Below are positions 52,133 to 60,801 of a stretch of DNA of 64,000 bases, piece after piece. The stretch's first letter is position 1; each line of letters starts with the position of its first letter. The notes below the pieces were generated by a model. It saw only the letters and a list, made by a program, of their open reading frames with translations, ran no database searches and had not been told where the DNA came from. Source of the stretch: CAWJPW01 sp963844845. Lineage in GTDB: Bacteria > Acidobacteriota > Thermoanaerobaculia > Thermoanaerobaculales > Sulfomarinibacteraceae. The position numbers and the translations under genes are program-made. The stretch lies in NCBI GenBank assembly GCA_963844845.1, contig CAWJPW010000008.1, positions 186,001 to 250,000 of the forward strand. Direction: 5' to 3'.

Positions 52133-52543
52133 ATGGCACCTCAGGAACCACAGGTGGCTGACGAAGCGGCCGAGCGGGCCCGACGCGCCGCCGCGGCGGT
52201 CGGGGTACCCGCCGCGCGCCGGCACGTCCTGCTGTGCTGCGACCAGAGCGTACCGAAGTGCTGCGAGCGGGAGCGCTCACTGGCGTCGTGGTCGTACCTC
52301 AAGGCGCGCCTCCGCGAGCTCGGCCTCTCCGAGACGGGCGGCGTCCTGCGCACCAAGGTCAACTGCCTGCGGGTCTGCACGGACGGCCCCATCGCCGTGG
52401 TCTACCCCGAGGGCGCCTGGTACCACTCGTGCACCCCGGTGGTGCTCGAGCGGATCATCCAGGAGCACCTGGTCGGCGGCGAGATCGTGGAGGAGTACTG
52501 CTTCGCGGTGCGGCCGCTGGAGCCCGCCCATCCCAACCGGTGA
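52133..52543 (+). CDS. Thioredoxin-like [2Fe-2S] ferredoxin domain protein
   Basis: The 136-residue product is of the Shethna/NuoE-like ferredoxin family. HVLLCCDQSVPKCCERE provides the first cysteine pair and VNCLRVCTDGPIAVVYPEGAWY the second, followed by the usual helix with conserved acidic residues (LERIIQEHLVGGEIVEEY). These soluble cytoplasmic proteins carry one [2Fe-2S] cluster and act in electron transfer or cluster protection; partners are unknown. It follows the kinase gene by 46 bases but has its own promoter. Confidence 0.87.
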   Translation: MAPQEPQVADEAAERARRAAAAVGVPAARRHVLLCCDQSVPKCCERERSLASWSYLKARLRELGLSETGGVLRTKVNCLRVCTDGPIAVVYPEGAWYHSCTPVVLERIIQEHLVGGEIVEEYCFAVRPLEPAHPNR

Positions 52544-52657
52544 TGAGGTTCCCCCTCCCGCCCATCCACAACCAGCATTCGTGGCCTGGCGACACCCCCA
52601 CGGTTATTAGGACAGGCTGCAGCAGCGAGTAGGACGAGACCTCGACGATTCCCAAGT

Positions 52658-52820
52658 CCGAGCAGCTCGTCGAGCTTCGTCGCGAGACCGCGGAGGTGCC
52701 TGTCAGCGTGGTGATCCGAACAAGGCGGACCCAGAGGCGCAGCAGCGCTCCGTCGAGGACTCCGCCGCCGGGAGGAGCGCCGCGATGGCAGGTGCATCCG
52801 CGGGCGCAGGAGATGCTCGG
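52658..52820 (+). repeat. Dispersed intergenic repeat B, copy 1
   Basis: The core 52675-52812 matches 62486-62626 at roughly 85 % identity (CTTCGTCGCGAGACCGCGGA, CGCGATGGC, GGTGCATCCGCGG shared). The ends form an inverted repeat (CCGAGCA 52658-52664 with TGCTCGG 52814-52820), giving a long imperfect hairpin. On the minus strand both copies can be read as a peptide beginning MHxPSRR. However, the differences fall about equally on all three codon positions, so coding constraint is not evident. Confidence 0.7.
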
Positions 52821-52833
52821 CGAGGTGCCCGGG

Positions 52834-53100
52834 CTACGCCACCGCCCAGATGAGGCCGCCGATCACCGCCAGGGGGATGAGCAGGATGAGCCCCACGACC
52901 AGGGCGATCGGGCCGAGGACGGCCAGCAGCACTCCGCCCACCACCAGCAGGAACAGCCCTTTGAGCAGAACCAGGCCGAGCCACAGCGGGAGCAGCGCCA
53001 GCTTGAAGATGAGCTTGAGCAGCGTCCCCAGCAGAACCACCACCCCCACCACGAGGCCGATGGCCATGAGCACCGCGAAGATCCCGAAAAGCTCGAACAT
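52834..53100 (-). CDS. Small hydrophobic membrane protein
   Basis: The product has 88 residues from ATG 53100 with GGAGG seven bases upstream. It consists almost entirely of three to four hydrophobic segments (FGIFAVLMAIGLVVGVVVLLG, LALLPLWLGLVLLKGLFLLVV, AVLGPIALVVGLILLIPLAVI). No catalytic or binding motif is visible. Small proteins of this kind are common in the group and unassigned. The start was chosen for the ribosome-binding site; a longer frame upstream adds only polar shadow sequence. A hairpin, CCCGAGT/ACTCGGG (53137-53154), lies upstream in its leader region. Confidence 0.75.
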   Translation of the reverse strand: MFELFGIFAVLMAIGLVVGVVVLLGTLLKLIFKLALLPLWLGLVLLKGLFLLVVGGVLLAVLGPIALVVGLILLIPLAVIGGLIWAVA

Positions 53101-53347
53101 GCTCGCCTCCAACCGTGTATACGCAGCCACCCCCACCCGAGTTCCCACTCGGGCCTCCGCTCCTGGTGTCTCAGACGCTCAGCACGGGCCTCCGGGTGGC
53201 AGGGTCCGTGCTCTTCTCACCCATGCCATCCCATTTCCAGAGCAATCGGACGCAGCCGCGGAGAGTCCGCGCGCCGCCACCGCCGCGGCATCGCCCGCCT
53301 CGGCACATCGGACGATCTCAATTGCATCCGTTTCCAGCGCCCGCCGC

Positions 53348-53740
53348 CTAGCGCCTCATGATTGAGTCGAGGATGAGCATGAACGCGGCCTGCTGCTCCG
53401 GCTCCGCCTTCTCGATCACCGCGAGACAGCCGGTGTCGTCGAAGGCCTCGTGCAGGCGGTCGGCGGGATGAGCGGAGGTGATGATCACCCGCTTGAGGTT
53501 GACGCCGCGGCGGCGCGCCTCCTCGAGCACGGCACGACCGTCGAGGCCCGGCATCTCCCAGTCGAGGAGCATGAGGTGGATGTCGGGGCCGAGGCGGGAC
53601 ACCGCCAGGGTTGGATCGGAGTAGGTCTCCACCGCGGCCCGCTCCCCGTAGCGGTCATCCATCAGCGCCCGCCACACCGCGCACTGCAGGGGCGAGTCGT
53701 CCACCACGACCACACGGCGCGCCCGTTCGGTGCTCATCAC
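53348..53740 (-). CDS. Single-domain response regulator (CheY-like)
   Basis: The product has 130 residues from GTG 53740, or 129 from ATG 53737. It is a complete receiver domain with no output domain: acidic pair in VVVVDDSPLQ, phospho-acceptor Asp in LMLLDWEMPGLDG, switch Thr/Ser in VIITSAHP and the conserved Lys in AVIEKAEP. It would take a phosphoryl group from an unlinked histidine kinase. No kinase gene is in the window. TGC-TAACCT (hexamer 53753-53748) predicts transcription starting one base before the GTG, so a leaderless GTG start is possible. Confidence 0.88.
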   Translation of the reverse strand: MMSTERARRVVVVDDSPLQCAVWRALMDDRYGERAAVETYSDPTLAVSRLGPDIHLMLLDWEMPGLDGRAVLEEARRRGVNLKRVIITSAHPADRLHEAFDDTGCLAVIEKAEPEQQAAFMLILDSIMRR

Positions 53741-53827
53741 CGCAGCGAGGTTAGCAGATTCCCAGCCGCCGCAGGAGTGGAACTTCCCCGCAGCAGATGG
53801 CTCTCACCCCGATGAGAGGAGGCCCTC

Positions 53828-54628
53828 ATGCGAATCCCCAACGCGTCGCTGCTCGTCATCGCTCTCTCGCTCCCGATGGCGCTGCCCGTGCCACCAGCCG
53901 CAGCCGCCGACGCTGGAGCCCTCGCCGTGGAGATCCTGGTGGACGGACGGCCGCTGGCGGAGTATGCCGCCCGCGGCACGACCTACGTCGAAGCCCTGGC
54001 CGGGCGCGAGTACTCGCTGCGCCTGCGCAACCACAGCGGTGGGCGTCTCGCCGTGGCCCTGGCGGTGGACGGCCTCAACTCCATCGACGCCCGCGCCGGG
54101 ACCGCCTGGAGTGCCTCCAAGTGGGTGCTGGGCCCATGGCAGAGCGTCACCATCGACGGCTGGCAGACGTCGTCGGCCACCGCCCGCCGCTTCGTCTTCA
54201 CCACCGAGGAGCGCTCCTACGGCGCCTGGCTCGGTCATACCCGCGATCTCGGCCTGATCACCGCGGTGGCCTTCCGCGAGCGCCCGCTTCCCCCACCGCG
54301 CCCCTGGGCCGCCGGCGAGAGCCGCGGCGAGGGCTCGCGCCGCCAGGAGAAGGTCGGCGGCAGCGCCGGAGCTCCCGCGCCCCAGCTTTCCGAGGACATG
54401 GCCGCCACCGGCATCGGCCGCCAGGTGGACAACCCGGTACGGCGGGTCCAGCTGGAGCTCGACCCGGATCCGGTGGCCAGCGTGCGCCTGCGCTACGAGT
54501 ACCGGCCCGAGCTGGTGCGTCTGGGAGTCCTCCCGCTCCCACCCCGCCCCGATCCCCTCGCCCGAAGGGAGTCGGCGCAGGGCTTCTCCGGCCTGAGGTT
54601 CGCTCCGGATCCCTACTCCTCCCGTTGA
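53828..54628 (+). CDS. Secreted protein of unknown function
   Basis: The 266-residue product has a signal peptide (MRIPNASLLVIALSLPMALP to about AAAADA) and a GAGAGGAGG ribosome-binding site. A beta-rich domain (residues about 35-145) contains RGTTYVEALAGREYSLRLRNHSGGRLAVALAVDGLNSID and WQTSSATARRFVFTTEERSYGAWLG, a pattern I have seen only in uncharacterised secreted proteins. A Pro/Arg-rich linker leads to a C-terminal segment with MAATGIGRQVDNPVRRVQLELDPDP. I cannot assign a function. Confidence 0.8.
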   Translation: MRIPNASLLVIALSLPMALPVPPAAAADAGALAVEILVDGRPLAEYAARGTTYVEALAGREYSLRLRNHSGGRLAVALAVDGLNSIDARAGTAWSASKWVLGPWQSVTIDGWQTSSATARRFVFTTEERSYGAWLGHTRDLGLITAVAFRERPLPPPRPWAAGESRGEGSRRQEKVGGSAGAPAPQLSEDMAATGIGRQVDNPVRRVQLELDPDPVASVRLRYEYRPELVRLGVLPLPPRPDPLARRESAQGFSGLRFAPDPYSSR

Positions 54629-54682
54629 TCCTGTTGCCGGCCCCGGGCGGAGTGGTCTACCCTCCGCCCGGGGGTCTGAACC

Positions 54683-55939
54683 ATGCGCTTTTCCCAGGTT
54701 CTCGACGAGGAGTGGCGCCCCGCGCTGGGCTGCACCGAGCCGGCCAGCATTGCCTGGGCGGCGGCGTGTGCTGCGGCTCAGGTCAGCGGCCCGGCAGAGC
54801 GCGTGCACCTGGCGTGCGACCCGCGCATGTACAAGAACTGCTTCGCGGTTGGCATCCCCTACTCCGGCCACCGGGTGGGGATCCGTTGGGCCGCCGCTCT
54901 CGGCGCCCTGCTAGCGGACCCCGAGGCCAGGCTCGAACTCTTCCGCGGCATCACCCCTGAGACCCTCGCCGGTGCCCACAGCCTGCTCGAGACCGAGGCA
55001 GTGACGGTGGAGGTGAATGCCGATCACGACGCGCTGTGGGTTGACTGTACGGTCACGGGCGCCGGCGGCCGCGGCCGCGCGGTGCTGGCCGAGGCGCACA
55101 CCCGCCTGGTGCGGCTGGAGCGTGACGGCGTCGAGCAGCCCTTGCCGGCGCCCCCCGCAGGGTTTGCCGGTCCCGATCTGCGCACCCGTCTGACCGCAGC
55201 CTCTCTCGCCGAGCTCATCGCGCTGGCGAAGAGCCTCGACGTCGACGACCGCGCTCGCCTGCGCCACGGCATCGCCTGCAACCTCGCCATCGCCGAGCAC
55301 GGCCTCGGGCTCCTGCCACCGCCGTTCCTCGCGCGCGGCGGCGACGACCCCCTCCACCGCATCGGTCAGCGCGTGTGCGCCGGGGTCTACGCCCGCATGT
55401 GGGGCGAGGATCTGGTTGTCGTCTCCCTGGCCGGCTCCGGCAACAAGGGAATCGTGTGCTCGGTGCCCCTCGCCCTGTGGGGGGACCACCTGGGCGTCGC
55501 TCTCGAGCGCGTGGAGGAAGCGCTCGCCTTGGCCTGCGTGCTCACATCGGTCGCCACCGCCCATCTGGGCACCCTGTCAGCCATGTGCGGCTCGGCCAAC
55601 GCCGCCGGCATCGGCCTCGCCGCCGGTCTGGTCCTGCTCGAGGGGGGCGGCGAGAACGAGGTCTCGCTGGCAGTCAGCAACATGGTCGGCAACCTCACCG
55701 GCATGATCTGCGACGGGGCCAAGATCGGCTGCGCCCTCAAGGGGATGAGCGCAGTGGACGCGGCCTTCCGCGCGGCCTCTCTGGCGCTCTCGGGCCTCGG
55801 CATTCCCGCCACCGACGGCATCGTCGGCGCCGACGGGCTCGCCTCGCTGCGCAACCTGGCGCGCATCGCCGGGCCCGGCATGGCATCAACCGAGCCCGAG
55901 ATCCTCGGGATCATGCGCGCGAAGATGACCTCAGCGTAG
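54683..55939 (+). CDS. L-cysteine desulfidase-family (UPF0597) iron-sulfur lyase
   Basis: The 418-residue product has the family opening ALGCTEPASIAWAAA (cluster Cys), RMYKNCFAVGIPYSG, GSGNKGIVCSVPLALWG, CGSANAAGIGLAAGLV and MVGNLTGMICDGAKIGCALKG. These supply the cysteines that in CyuA/CdsB and related serine dehydratases hold a [4Fe-4S] cluster. Such enzymes release sulfide, pyruvate and ammonia from L-cysteine, or act on serine. The length is normal. A TACCCT -10 (54658-54663) predicts a 13-base leader. Its end overlaps the convergent kinase gene by nine bases. Confidence 0.88.
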   Translation: MRFSQVLDEEWRPALGCTEPASIAWAAACAAAQVSGPAERVHLACDPRMYKNCFAVGIPYSGHRVGIRWAAALGALLADPEARLELFRGITPETLAGAHSLLETEAVTVEVNADHDALWVDCTVTGAGGRGRAVLAEAHTRLVRLERDGVEQPLPAPPAGFAGPDLRTRLTAASLAELIALAKSLDVDDRARLRHGIACNLAIAEHGLGLLPPPFLARGGDDPLHRIGQRVCAGVYARMWGEDLVVVSLAGSGNKGIVCSVPLALWGDHLGVALERVEEALALACVLTSVATAHLGTLSAMCGSANAAGIGLAAGLVLLEGGGENEVSLAVSNMVGNLTGMICDGAKIGCALKGMSAVDAAFRAASLALSGLGIPATDGIVGADGLASLRNLARIAGPGMASTEPEILGIMRAKMTSA

Positions 55940-57988
55940 TACGGACAGCAGGTCCGAGGCCTCACCCACCAGCGCCTTCTCCACCTTGTCGGCGACGTTC
56001 AGGTGAGTGTACTCGATGACCTCCGAGTAGCGAGGGCCCAATGGAGTGGCGCCGGCCACGTCGTATGCCTGCACCGTCACCCGCGCCTGAAACACCGTGC
56101 CGTAGCGTCCCATGTAGCGCACCTGACGCTCGCCGAGGTACTCGACCTGGGCGAGCACCAGCGCCGCGGTCTCGCCGCGCAGCTGCCCGATGGCGTCGCC
56201 CGGGGAGAGCCGGGACGGGCCGCCGAGGCCGCCGTCGTCCATCAGCTCCACCCCGCCGCCGCCCAGGCGCTTCTCCAGGAAGCTGCGGACCTCGCCGGCG
56301 AGCAGAGGCTCACCGGTGACCACCAGCGCGGTGCCGTGCGCCGGGGCCGGCGCCGGCGCCGGCGCAGCCTCAGCGCGGGGCGCTACCCGCCGGGGCGCGG
56401 GCCCGGCCCGGCGGCCGCTGTCCGTGGCCGCTCGCTCGCCGCCTCCAGGAGTGGACGACGCGGCCACCTGCAGACCGGCGGGTGGCGGCGCGCTCGCCGC
56501 CTGGGCCCCGGCCGAGGCCGTTTGCGAGCCCCCCTGCATGTCGCCCGACCCACCCCCGGGCACAGGCTCCACGCCCTGAGCAGAGGAGCCCGCCGGGGCG
56601 GCCGCCACCGGCTCCGCCGCCGAGCTGTCGCTGCTCTCCGCCCAGCTGCCGCCCGCCACCTCGACCTGGTCGGAAGGCATGGACTGGGCGGTGCCCTCGG
56701 CTGACGCAACCCGGCTTGCGCCGAATGCGGCGCGGGCCATCTGGACGCCACGACCCAACAGCCCGGTGCGCCAGGCGACCACGCCGGCGAGTCCGAGGAG
56801 ACCGACGCCCACCACTACCAGGATGAGCACCACCATGAGCATCCGGCTACGGCCGCTACCGGCCTGGGGCGGCGGAGCCCCCACCATCGGCGCGTCGGCC
56901 ACCAAGGGCGCCTCGATGGGCGCCTCGTCGGGCCATGGCGCACCGCCGGCCTCGGGGCTGTCCGGGCTGGGCGGCAGCGGCGGAGGCGGCGGCACGGCGG
57001 TCGTCCCACCAGCCGCTCCGACAGGCGCCGTGCTCCCCGGCGAGCTGCCGACGCCGCTCTCCACGGCCATCGTGGGCGAGGTGTTGAGCGCCTGGGCATC
57101 GGCCGGCGGCGGCGGGGCCGGAGGAGCCATCACCACTGCCCCCCCGGTCGCGGGCTCGCGCCGGCCACCGGTGGAGTCGAGGTAGTCTTCCACGGCATCC
57201 ACCAGCTCGTGCGCGTCGGGGTAGCGCTGCTCGCGGTCCTTGGCCATCATTCGCGCGAGGATCGCCCGCACACGCTCGTCCACATCAGGGTTGAGCTCGC
57301 TCACCGGTGGCGGCTCCTCCTCCGCGATCTTTCTGATCAGAGCCAGTGGGCTGTCGGCGCGGAACGGCGCGGTGCCGGTGAGCATCTCGAAGTAGGTGAC
57401 GCCGAGGGAGTAGATGTCGGTGCGGCAGTCGAGATCGCTGTCGAGGCATTGCTCGGGCGAAAGGTACCCCGGCGTGCCCATGAACATCCCGCTCATGGTC
57501 AGCCGACTCGCCGCATCAGGCATGAGGGCGAGACCGAAGTCAGCTATCTTGAGCAGGTTGCCATCACTCAGGATGAGGTTGGCCGGCTTGATGTCGCGAT
57601 GAATGACGCCCTGGTCGTGGGCAGCCGCGAGCCCCGAGGCCGCCTGCAGGATCAGGCGCGTCGCGCGCGGCGGGACCATGCGCCCGTCGCTCCTGAGCAG
57701 CTGCTGCAGGCTCCTGCCCGACACGTACTCCATGACGAAGTACTGCTTGCCCGCATCCTCGCCGATGAAGTAGATCTGCACGATGTTGGGGTGGCTGAGC
57801 TTGGCGGCGCTCTGCGCCTCGCGCACGAAGCGGGTGACGTAGTCGGGGTCCTGCGAGAGGTGCTCACCCAGCACCTTGATGGCGACGAAGCGGTTGAGCG
57901 ACTCCTCGTGCGCCTTGTAGACGACCCCCATCCCACCCCGCCCCAGCTCAGCGACGATGCGGTAGTGGCCGATCATCTCCTCACTCAT
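55931..57988 (-). CDS. Membrane Ser/Thr protein kinase (PknB-type catalytic domain)
   Basis: The product has 685 residues. The kinase domain (about 8-265) is complete: LGRGGMGVVYKAHEESLNRFVAIKVLG, VIHRDIKPANLILSDGNLLKIADFGLAL, MGTPGYLSPEQ, TDIYSLGVTYFEMLTG. A Pro/Ala-rich linker precedes a transmembrane helix (about 381-405, LMVVLILVVVGVGLLGLAGVVAW). The extracytoplasmic part is low-complexity, followed by a globular C-terminal domain (GTALVVTGEPLLAGEVRSFLEKRLGGGG, YGTVFQARVTVQAYD) of unknown type. The start has GGAGGAGG. Upstream, TGC-TAGCAT predicts a 60-base leader with a GCCGGCGCCC-type hairpin. Confidence 0.92.
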   Translation of the reverse strand: MSEEMIGHYRIVAELGRGGMGVVYKAHEESLNRFVAIKVLGEHLSQDPDYVTRFVREAQSAAKLSHPNIVQIYFIGEDAGKQYFVMEYVSGRSLQQLLRSDGRMVPPRATRLILQAASGLAAAHDQGVIHRDIKPANLILSDGNLLKIADFGLALMPDAASRLTMSGMFMGTPGYLSPEQCLDSDLDCRTDIYSLGVTYFEMLTGTAPFRADSPLALIRKIAEEEPPPVSELNPDVDERVRAILARMMAKDREQRYPDAHELVDAVEDYLDSTGGRREPATGGAVVMAPPAPPPPADAQALNTSPTMAVESGVGSSPGSTAPVGAAGGTTAVPPPPPLPPSPDSPEAGGAPWPDEAPIEAPLVADAPMVGAPPPQAGSGRSRMLMVVLILVVVGVGLLGLAGVVAWRTGLLGRGVQMARAAFGASRVASAEGTAQSMPSDQVEVAGGSWAESSDSSAAEPVAAAPAGSSAQGVEPVPGGGSGDMQGGSQTASAGAQAASAPPPAGLQVAASSTPGGGERAATDSGRRAGPAPRRVAPRAEAAPAPAPAPAHGTALVVTGEPLLAGEVRSFLEKRLGGGGVELMDDGGLGGPSRLSPGDAIGQLRGETAALVLAQVEYLGERQVRYMGRYGTVFQARVTVQAYDVAGATPLGPRYSEVIEYTHLNVADKVEKALVGEASDLLSVLR

Positions 57989-58103
57989 AGTGCCTCCTCC
58001 GGCGCCGGGCGCCGGCCGTCTGTTTGAGCCGAAGTCTCCTGCTCATGCTAGCACGCAGGCACTCCCCCAAACGCCGCGGATGTGGCCTCCGTAAAGTGGG
58101 TGG

Positions 58104-58172
58104 ACGACGACACGGATGATCGTCGGACAACCTCCTTCCCTTCAGCCCCGTGACAACGGGGCTTCTCTTTTT
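58104..58172 (+). ncRNA. Short structured RNA or attenuating leader upstream of nadE
   Basis: TAAAGT (58092-58097) predicts a transcript from about 58104. It holds a 6-bp hairpin (58105-58110 with 58120-58125), an unpaired CCTCCTTCCC (58131-58140) containing the anti-Shine-Dalgarno core CCTCCTT, and a terminator hairpin. A competing pairing, GGCTTCTC (58160-58167) with GGGGAGCC (58193-58200), would break the terminator. It could be a free sRNA or a conditional terminator controlling nadE. Confidence 0.45.
58144..58172 (+). terminator. Rho-independent terminator upstream of nadE
   Basis: AGCCCCGT (58144-58151) and ACGGGGCT (58156-58163) form a perfect 8-bp stem with loop GACA, followed by TCTCTTTTT. 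It precedes the nadE start by 64 bases, which is the position of an attenuator. Confidence 0.75.
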
Positions 58173-58235
58173 GCCCCCGACCGCGGAATACTGGGGAGCC
58201 GCGTGACCCTCTTCGGGGTCAGGGAGGAGCGACGC

Positions 58236-59933
58236 ATGCGGATCGCCATCGCCCAGCTCGACCTCACCATCGGGGCCTTCGTCGCCAACCTGGAGCAGAT
58301 CCGGGAGGCGGCCGCCGCCGCTCGTCGCGCCGGCGCCGATCTGCTGGTGCTGTCGGAGCTGGTCACCACCGGCTACCCCCCCCGCGACCTCCTCGAGCGC
58401 GACGACTTCGTGGACGAGAACCTGCGTCAGCTGGAGCGCATCGCCGCGCTCTCGGACGAGCGCCTCGGGATCGTGGCAGGTTACGTGGAGCGCAACCGCT
58501 CGGGAATCGGAAGGCCGCTTTACAACGCCGCCGCCCTGTGCCACAGCGGCCGGGTGGCCGATCGGGTGATCAAGAGCCTGCTACCCAGCTACGACGTGTT
58601 CGACGAGGACCGCTACTTCGAGCCCGGAACCGAGGTCCATCCGGTGGAGTTCCGGGGGGTGGCGCTGGGCATCACAATCTGCGAGGACGTCTGGAACGAC
58701 CCCGATTTCTGGCCGCGTCGGCGCTATCACCGCGACCCGGTGGGCGAGCTGGTGACCCAGGGCGCCCGTCTCCTGCTCAACATCTCCGCCTCGCCGTTCA
58801 GCCTCGGCAAAGGCCGTCTGCGCCGCGACATGATCGCCCAGGAGGCGGCCAAGCACAGGCGCTACTTCTTCACGGTCAACCAGGTGGGAGCCAACGACGA
58901 GCTCGTGTTCGACGGGCACTCCCTCGGTGTCGACCCCACCGGGAAGGTGGTCCTGCGGGCGCATGACTTCGCCCCCGACTTCCTGGTCTACGACGTGCCC
59001 GAGGCCGTCCTCACCGCGTCGGACCCAGGCCCAACCCCCGGTGAGACCGGCTCGCTCCGCGAGGTCGCCGGGTCGCGGGCCGAGGAGGCCTACGACGCCC
59101 TCGTCCTTGGCCTCGCCGACTACACCCGAAAGTGTGGCTTCGACCGGGTCGTGCTGGGTCTGTCGGGGGGGATCGACTCGTCGCTCACCGCGACGGTGGC
59201 GGTGGACGCCCTGGGCTCCGGCGCCGTCCTCGGGGTCGCTCTGCCGAGCCGCTACTCCTCCGACCACAGCCTGCGAGACGCCCGCGCTCTCGCCGAAAGC
59301 CTCGGCATCGACTACCTCGAGGTCCCCATCGATCCCGTCTTCCAGGCCTACCTCGACGCACTCGAGCCGATCTTTCAGGGGCGCGACACCGACGTCACCG
59401 AGGAGAACATCCAGGCCCGGGTACGCGGCAACATCCTCATGGCGCTCTCCAACAAGGAGGGCCGACTTCTCCTCACCACCGGCAACAAGTCCGAGCTGGC
59501 GGTCGGCTACTGCACCCTGTACGGCGACATGAGCGGCGGTCTGGCGGTGATCTCGGACGTGCCCAAGATGTTGGTGTACGAGCTGGCGCGCTGGGCCAAC
59601 CGCGAGCGCGAGCGGATTCCGGACGCGGTGTTCCAGAAGCCACCCTCGGCCGAGCTCCGCGCCGACCAGACCGACCAGGACTCACTGCCGCCGTACGACG
59701 TCCTCGACCGCATCGTCGAGGCCTACGTCGAGCACAACCGCAGCGTTGCGGATATGGTGAGCGAGGGCCTACCGCGCGAGATGGTCAAGGAGATCGCGCT
59801 CCTCATCGACCGCAACGAGTACAAGCGGCGCCAGGCGGCGCCCGGAATTCGCATCACCAGCAAGGCCTTCGGGTCCGGCCGAAGGTACCCCATCGCCGCG
59901 GTGTACCGGGATCTCCACGAGCGGCAGGATTAG
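58236..59933 (+). CDS. nadE: Glutamine-dependent NAD+ synthetase
   Basis: The product has 565 residues from ATG 58236, chosen for GGGAGGAG (58222-58229). It amidates deamido-NAD+ to NAD+ using ATP, the last step of NAD biosynthesis, in the cytoplasm. The N-terminal nitrilase-type glutaminase domain has Glu about 41 (LLVLSELVTTGYPPRDLL), Lys (RVIKSLLPSYDVFDEDRYF) and Cys (LGITICEDVWND). The C-terminal synthetase domain has the PP-loop LGLSGGIDSSLTATVA (about 306-320) and LLTTGNKSELAVGYCTLYGDMSGGLAVISDV. The length fits the two-domain form. A terminator and alternative hairpin in the leader suggest attenuation. Confidence 0.95.
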   Translation: MRIAIAQLDLTIGAFVANLEQIREAAAAARRAGADLLVLSELVTTGYPPRDLLERDDFVDENLRQLERIAALSDERLGIVAGYVERNRSGIGRPLYNAAALCHSGRVADRVIKSLLPSYDVFDEDRYFEPGTEVHPVEFRGVALGITICEDVWNDPDFWPRRRYHRDPVGELVTQGARLLLNISASPFSLGKGRLRRDMIAQEAAKHRRYFFTVNQVGANDELVFDGHSLGVDPTGKVVLRAHDFAPDFLVYDVPEAVLTASDPGPTPGETGSLREVAGSRAEEAYDALVLGLADYTRKCGFDRVVLGLSGGIDSSLTATVAVDALGSGAVLGVALPSRYSSDHSLRDARALAESLGIDYLEVPIDPVFQAYLDALEPIFQGRDTDVTEENIQARVRGNILMALSNKEGRLLLTTGNKSELAVGYCTLYGDMSGGLAVISDVPKMLVYELARWANRERERIPDAVFQKPPSAELRADQTDQDSLPPYDVLDRIVEAYVEHNRSVADMVSEGLPREMVKEIALLIDRNEYKRRQAAPGIRITSKAFGSGRRYPIAAVYRDLHERQD

Positions 59934-60006
59934 CCGAAACCTACTGTGCTGCGTTGCGTGACGGCCTGGCGTTGGCGAGAGTGGGGGGCCTTCGAGTCGC
60001 CAAGGG

Positions 60007-60801
60007 TCACGGGCGCGCGGGGGCCCGCATCGCCTCGATGGAGGAGCGGGTTCGCTCGAGCAGCTCGTTGACGCTCTCCTTGCCCATGCCGTCGGTGGCG
60101 ATGGGCTCGCCGACCACCACCTCGAGAACGCCGCTGCGGGAGCGCCACTCGCCCTTGGCGAGGAGACGGCGGCTGCCGTTGACCGCCACCGGCAGGATCG
60201 GTACCTGCGCGTCCACCGCCAGGTGAAAGCCACCCTTCTTGAATGGCAGCATCTCGTCGCTGGGGGAACGGGTCCCCTCGGCGAACACCAGGACCCGACG
60301 CCCGGCCCGCACCACCTCGGCCGCAGCCGCCATCTGCTGGTGGGAGCGCTCGCGGTCCCGACGATCCACCGGCAACAGCCCAAGGCGCACGATCGCCGGA
60401 CCGAACATGGGGATGCGCGTGAGCTCGCGTTTGACCACGAAGTACGCAGGGTGAGGCAGGGCCACGGCAAGGGCGGGCCCATCGAAGTGGCTGGCGTGGT
60501 TGGAGACGATCACGTACGAGCCGTCGCGCGGCACGTGCTCGAGACCACATACCCGCAGGCGCACGCCACACACCAGAAGGAGCAGTCGGCTCCACGCCCG
60601 CGTGAGGGGATAGGTGATCCGGTGCAGCCCCAGCATCGCGGCGACGATCACCGAGCTCGTCACCACCAGGGTCGCCAACGTCATTACGGGGTAGATGAGC
60701 AGCCAGCGCAGGCGCACCGCGTCACTGTATCGGCGCACGCCGGCCAGACGCAACCACGGCGGGCTCGGGGCGCGGCCGCTCAGTGCTTCCTCAACACCCA
60801 T
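60007..60801 (-). CDS. plsC: 1-acyl-sn-glycerol-3-phosphate acyltransferase (PlsC family)
   Basis: The 264-residue product has a membrane segment (about 32-55, WLLIYPVMTLATLVVTSSVIV). The acyltransferase block contains SNHASHFDGPAL (the HX4D catalytic motif), VKRELTRIPMFGPAI, VLVFAEGTRSPSDEMLPFKKGGFHLA (substrate-binding EGTR) and VPILPVAVNGS. It transfers an acyl chain to lysophosphatidic acid in phospholipid synthesis at the inner membrane. Its ATG lies 22 bases inside the end of the preceding HD-domain gene, so the two are co-translated. Confidence 0.92.
   Translation of the reverse strand: MGVEEALSGRAPSPPWLRLAGVRRYSDAVRLRWLLIYPVMTLATLVVTSSVIVAAMLGLHRITYPLTRAWSRLLLLVCGVRLRVCGLEHVPRDGSYVIVSNHASHFDGPALAVALPHPAYFVVKRELTRIPMFGPAIVRLGLLPVDRRDRERSHQQMAAAAEVVRAGRRVLVFAEGTRSPSDEMLPFKKGGFHLAVDAQVPILPVAVNGSRRLLAKGEWRSRSGVLEVVVGEPIATDGMGKESVNELLERTRSSIEAMRAPARP

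Noticed and set aside
52402..52797. Peptide beginning MHLPSRR, paralogous to a frame in repeat B2
   Set aside because: Differences are spread evenly over codon positions with no excess at third positions, so protein selection is not supported.
58144..58200. NAD+-I (nadA-type) riboswitch upstream of nadE
   Set aside because: CCCCGU and GGAGCC fragments are reminiscent, but the conserved internal helix and loop order of that riboswitch are not present.
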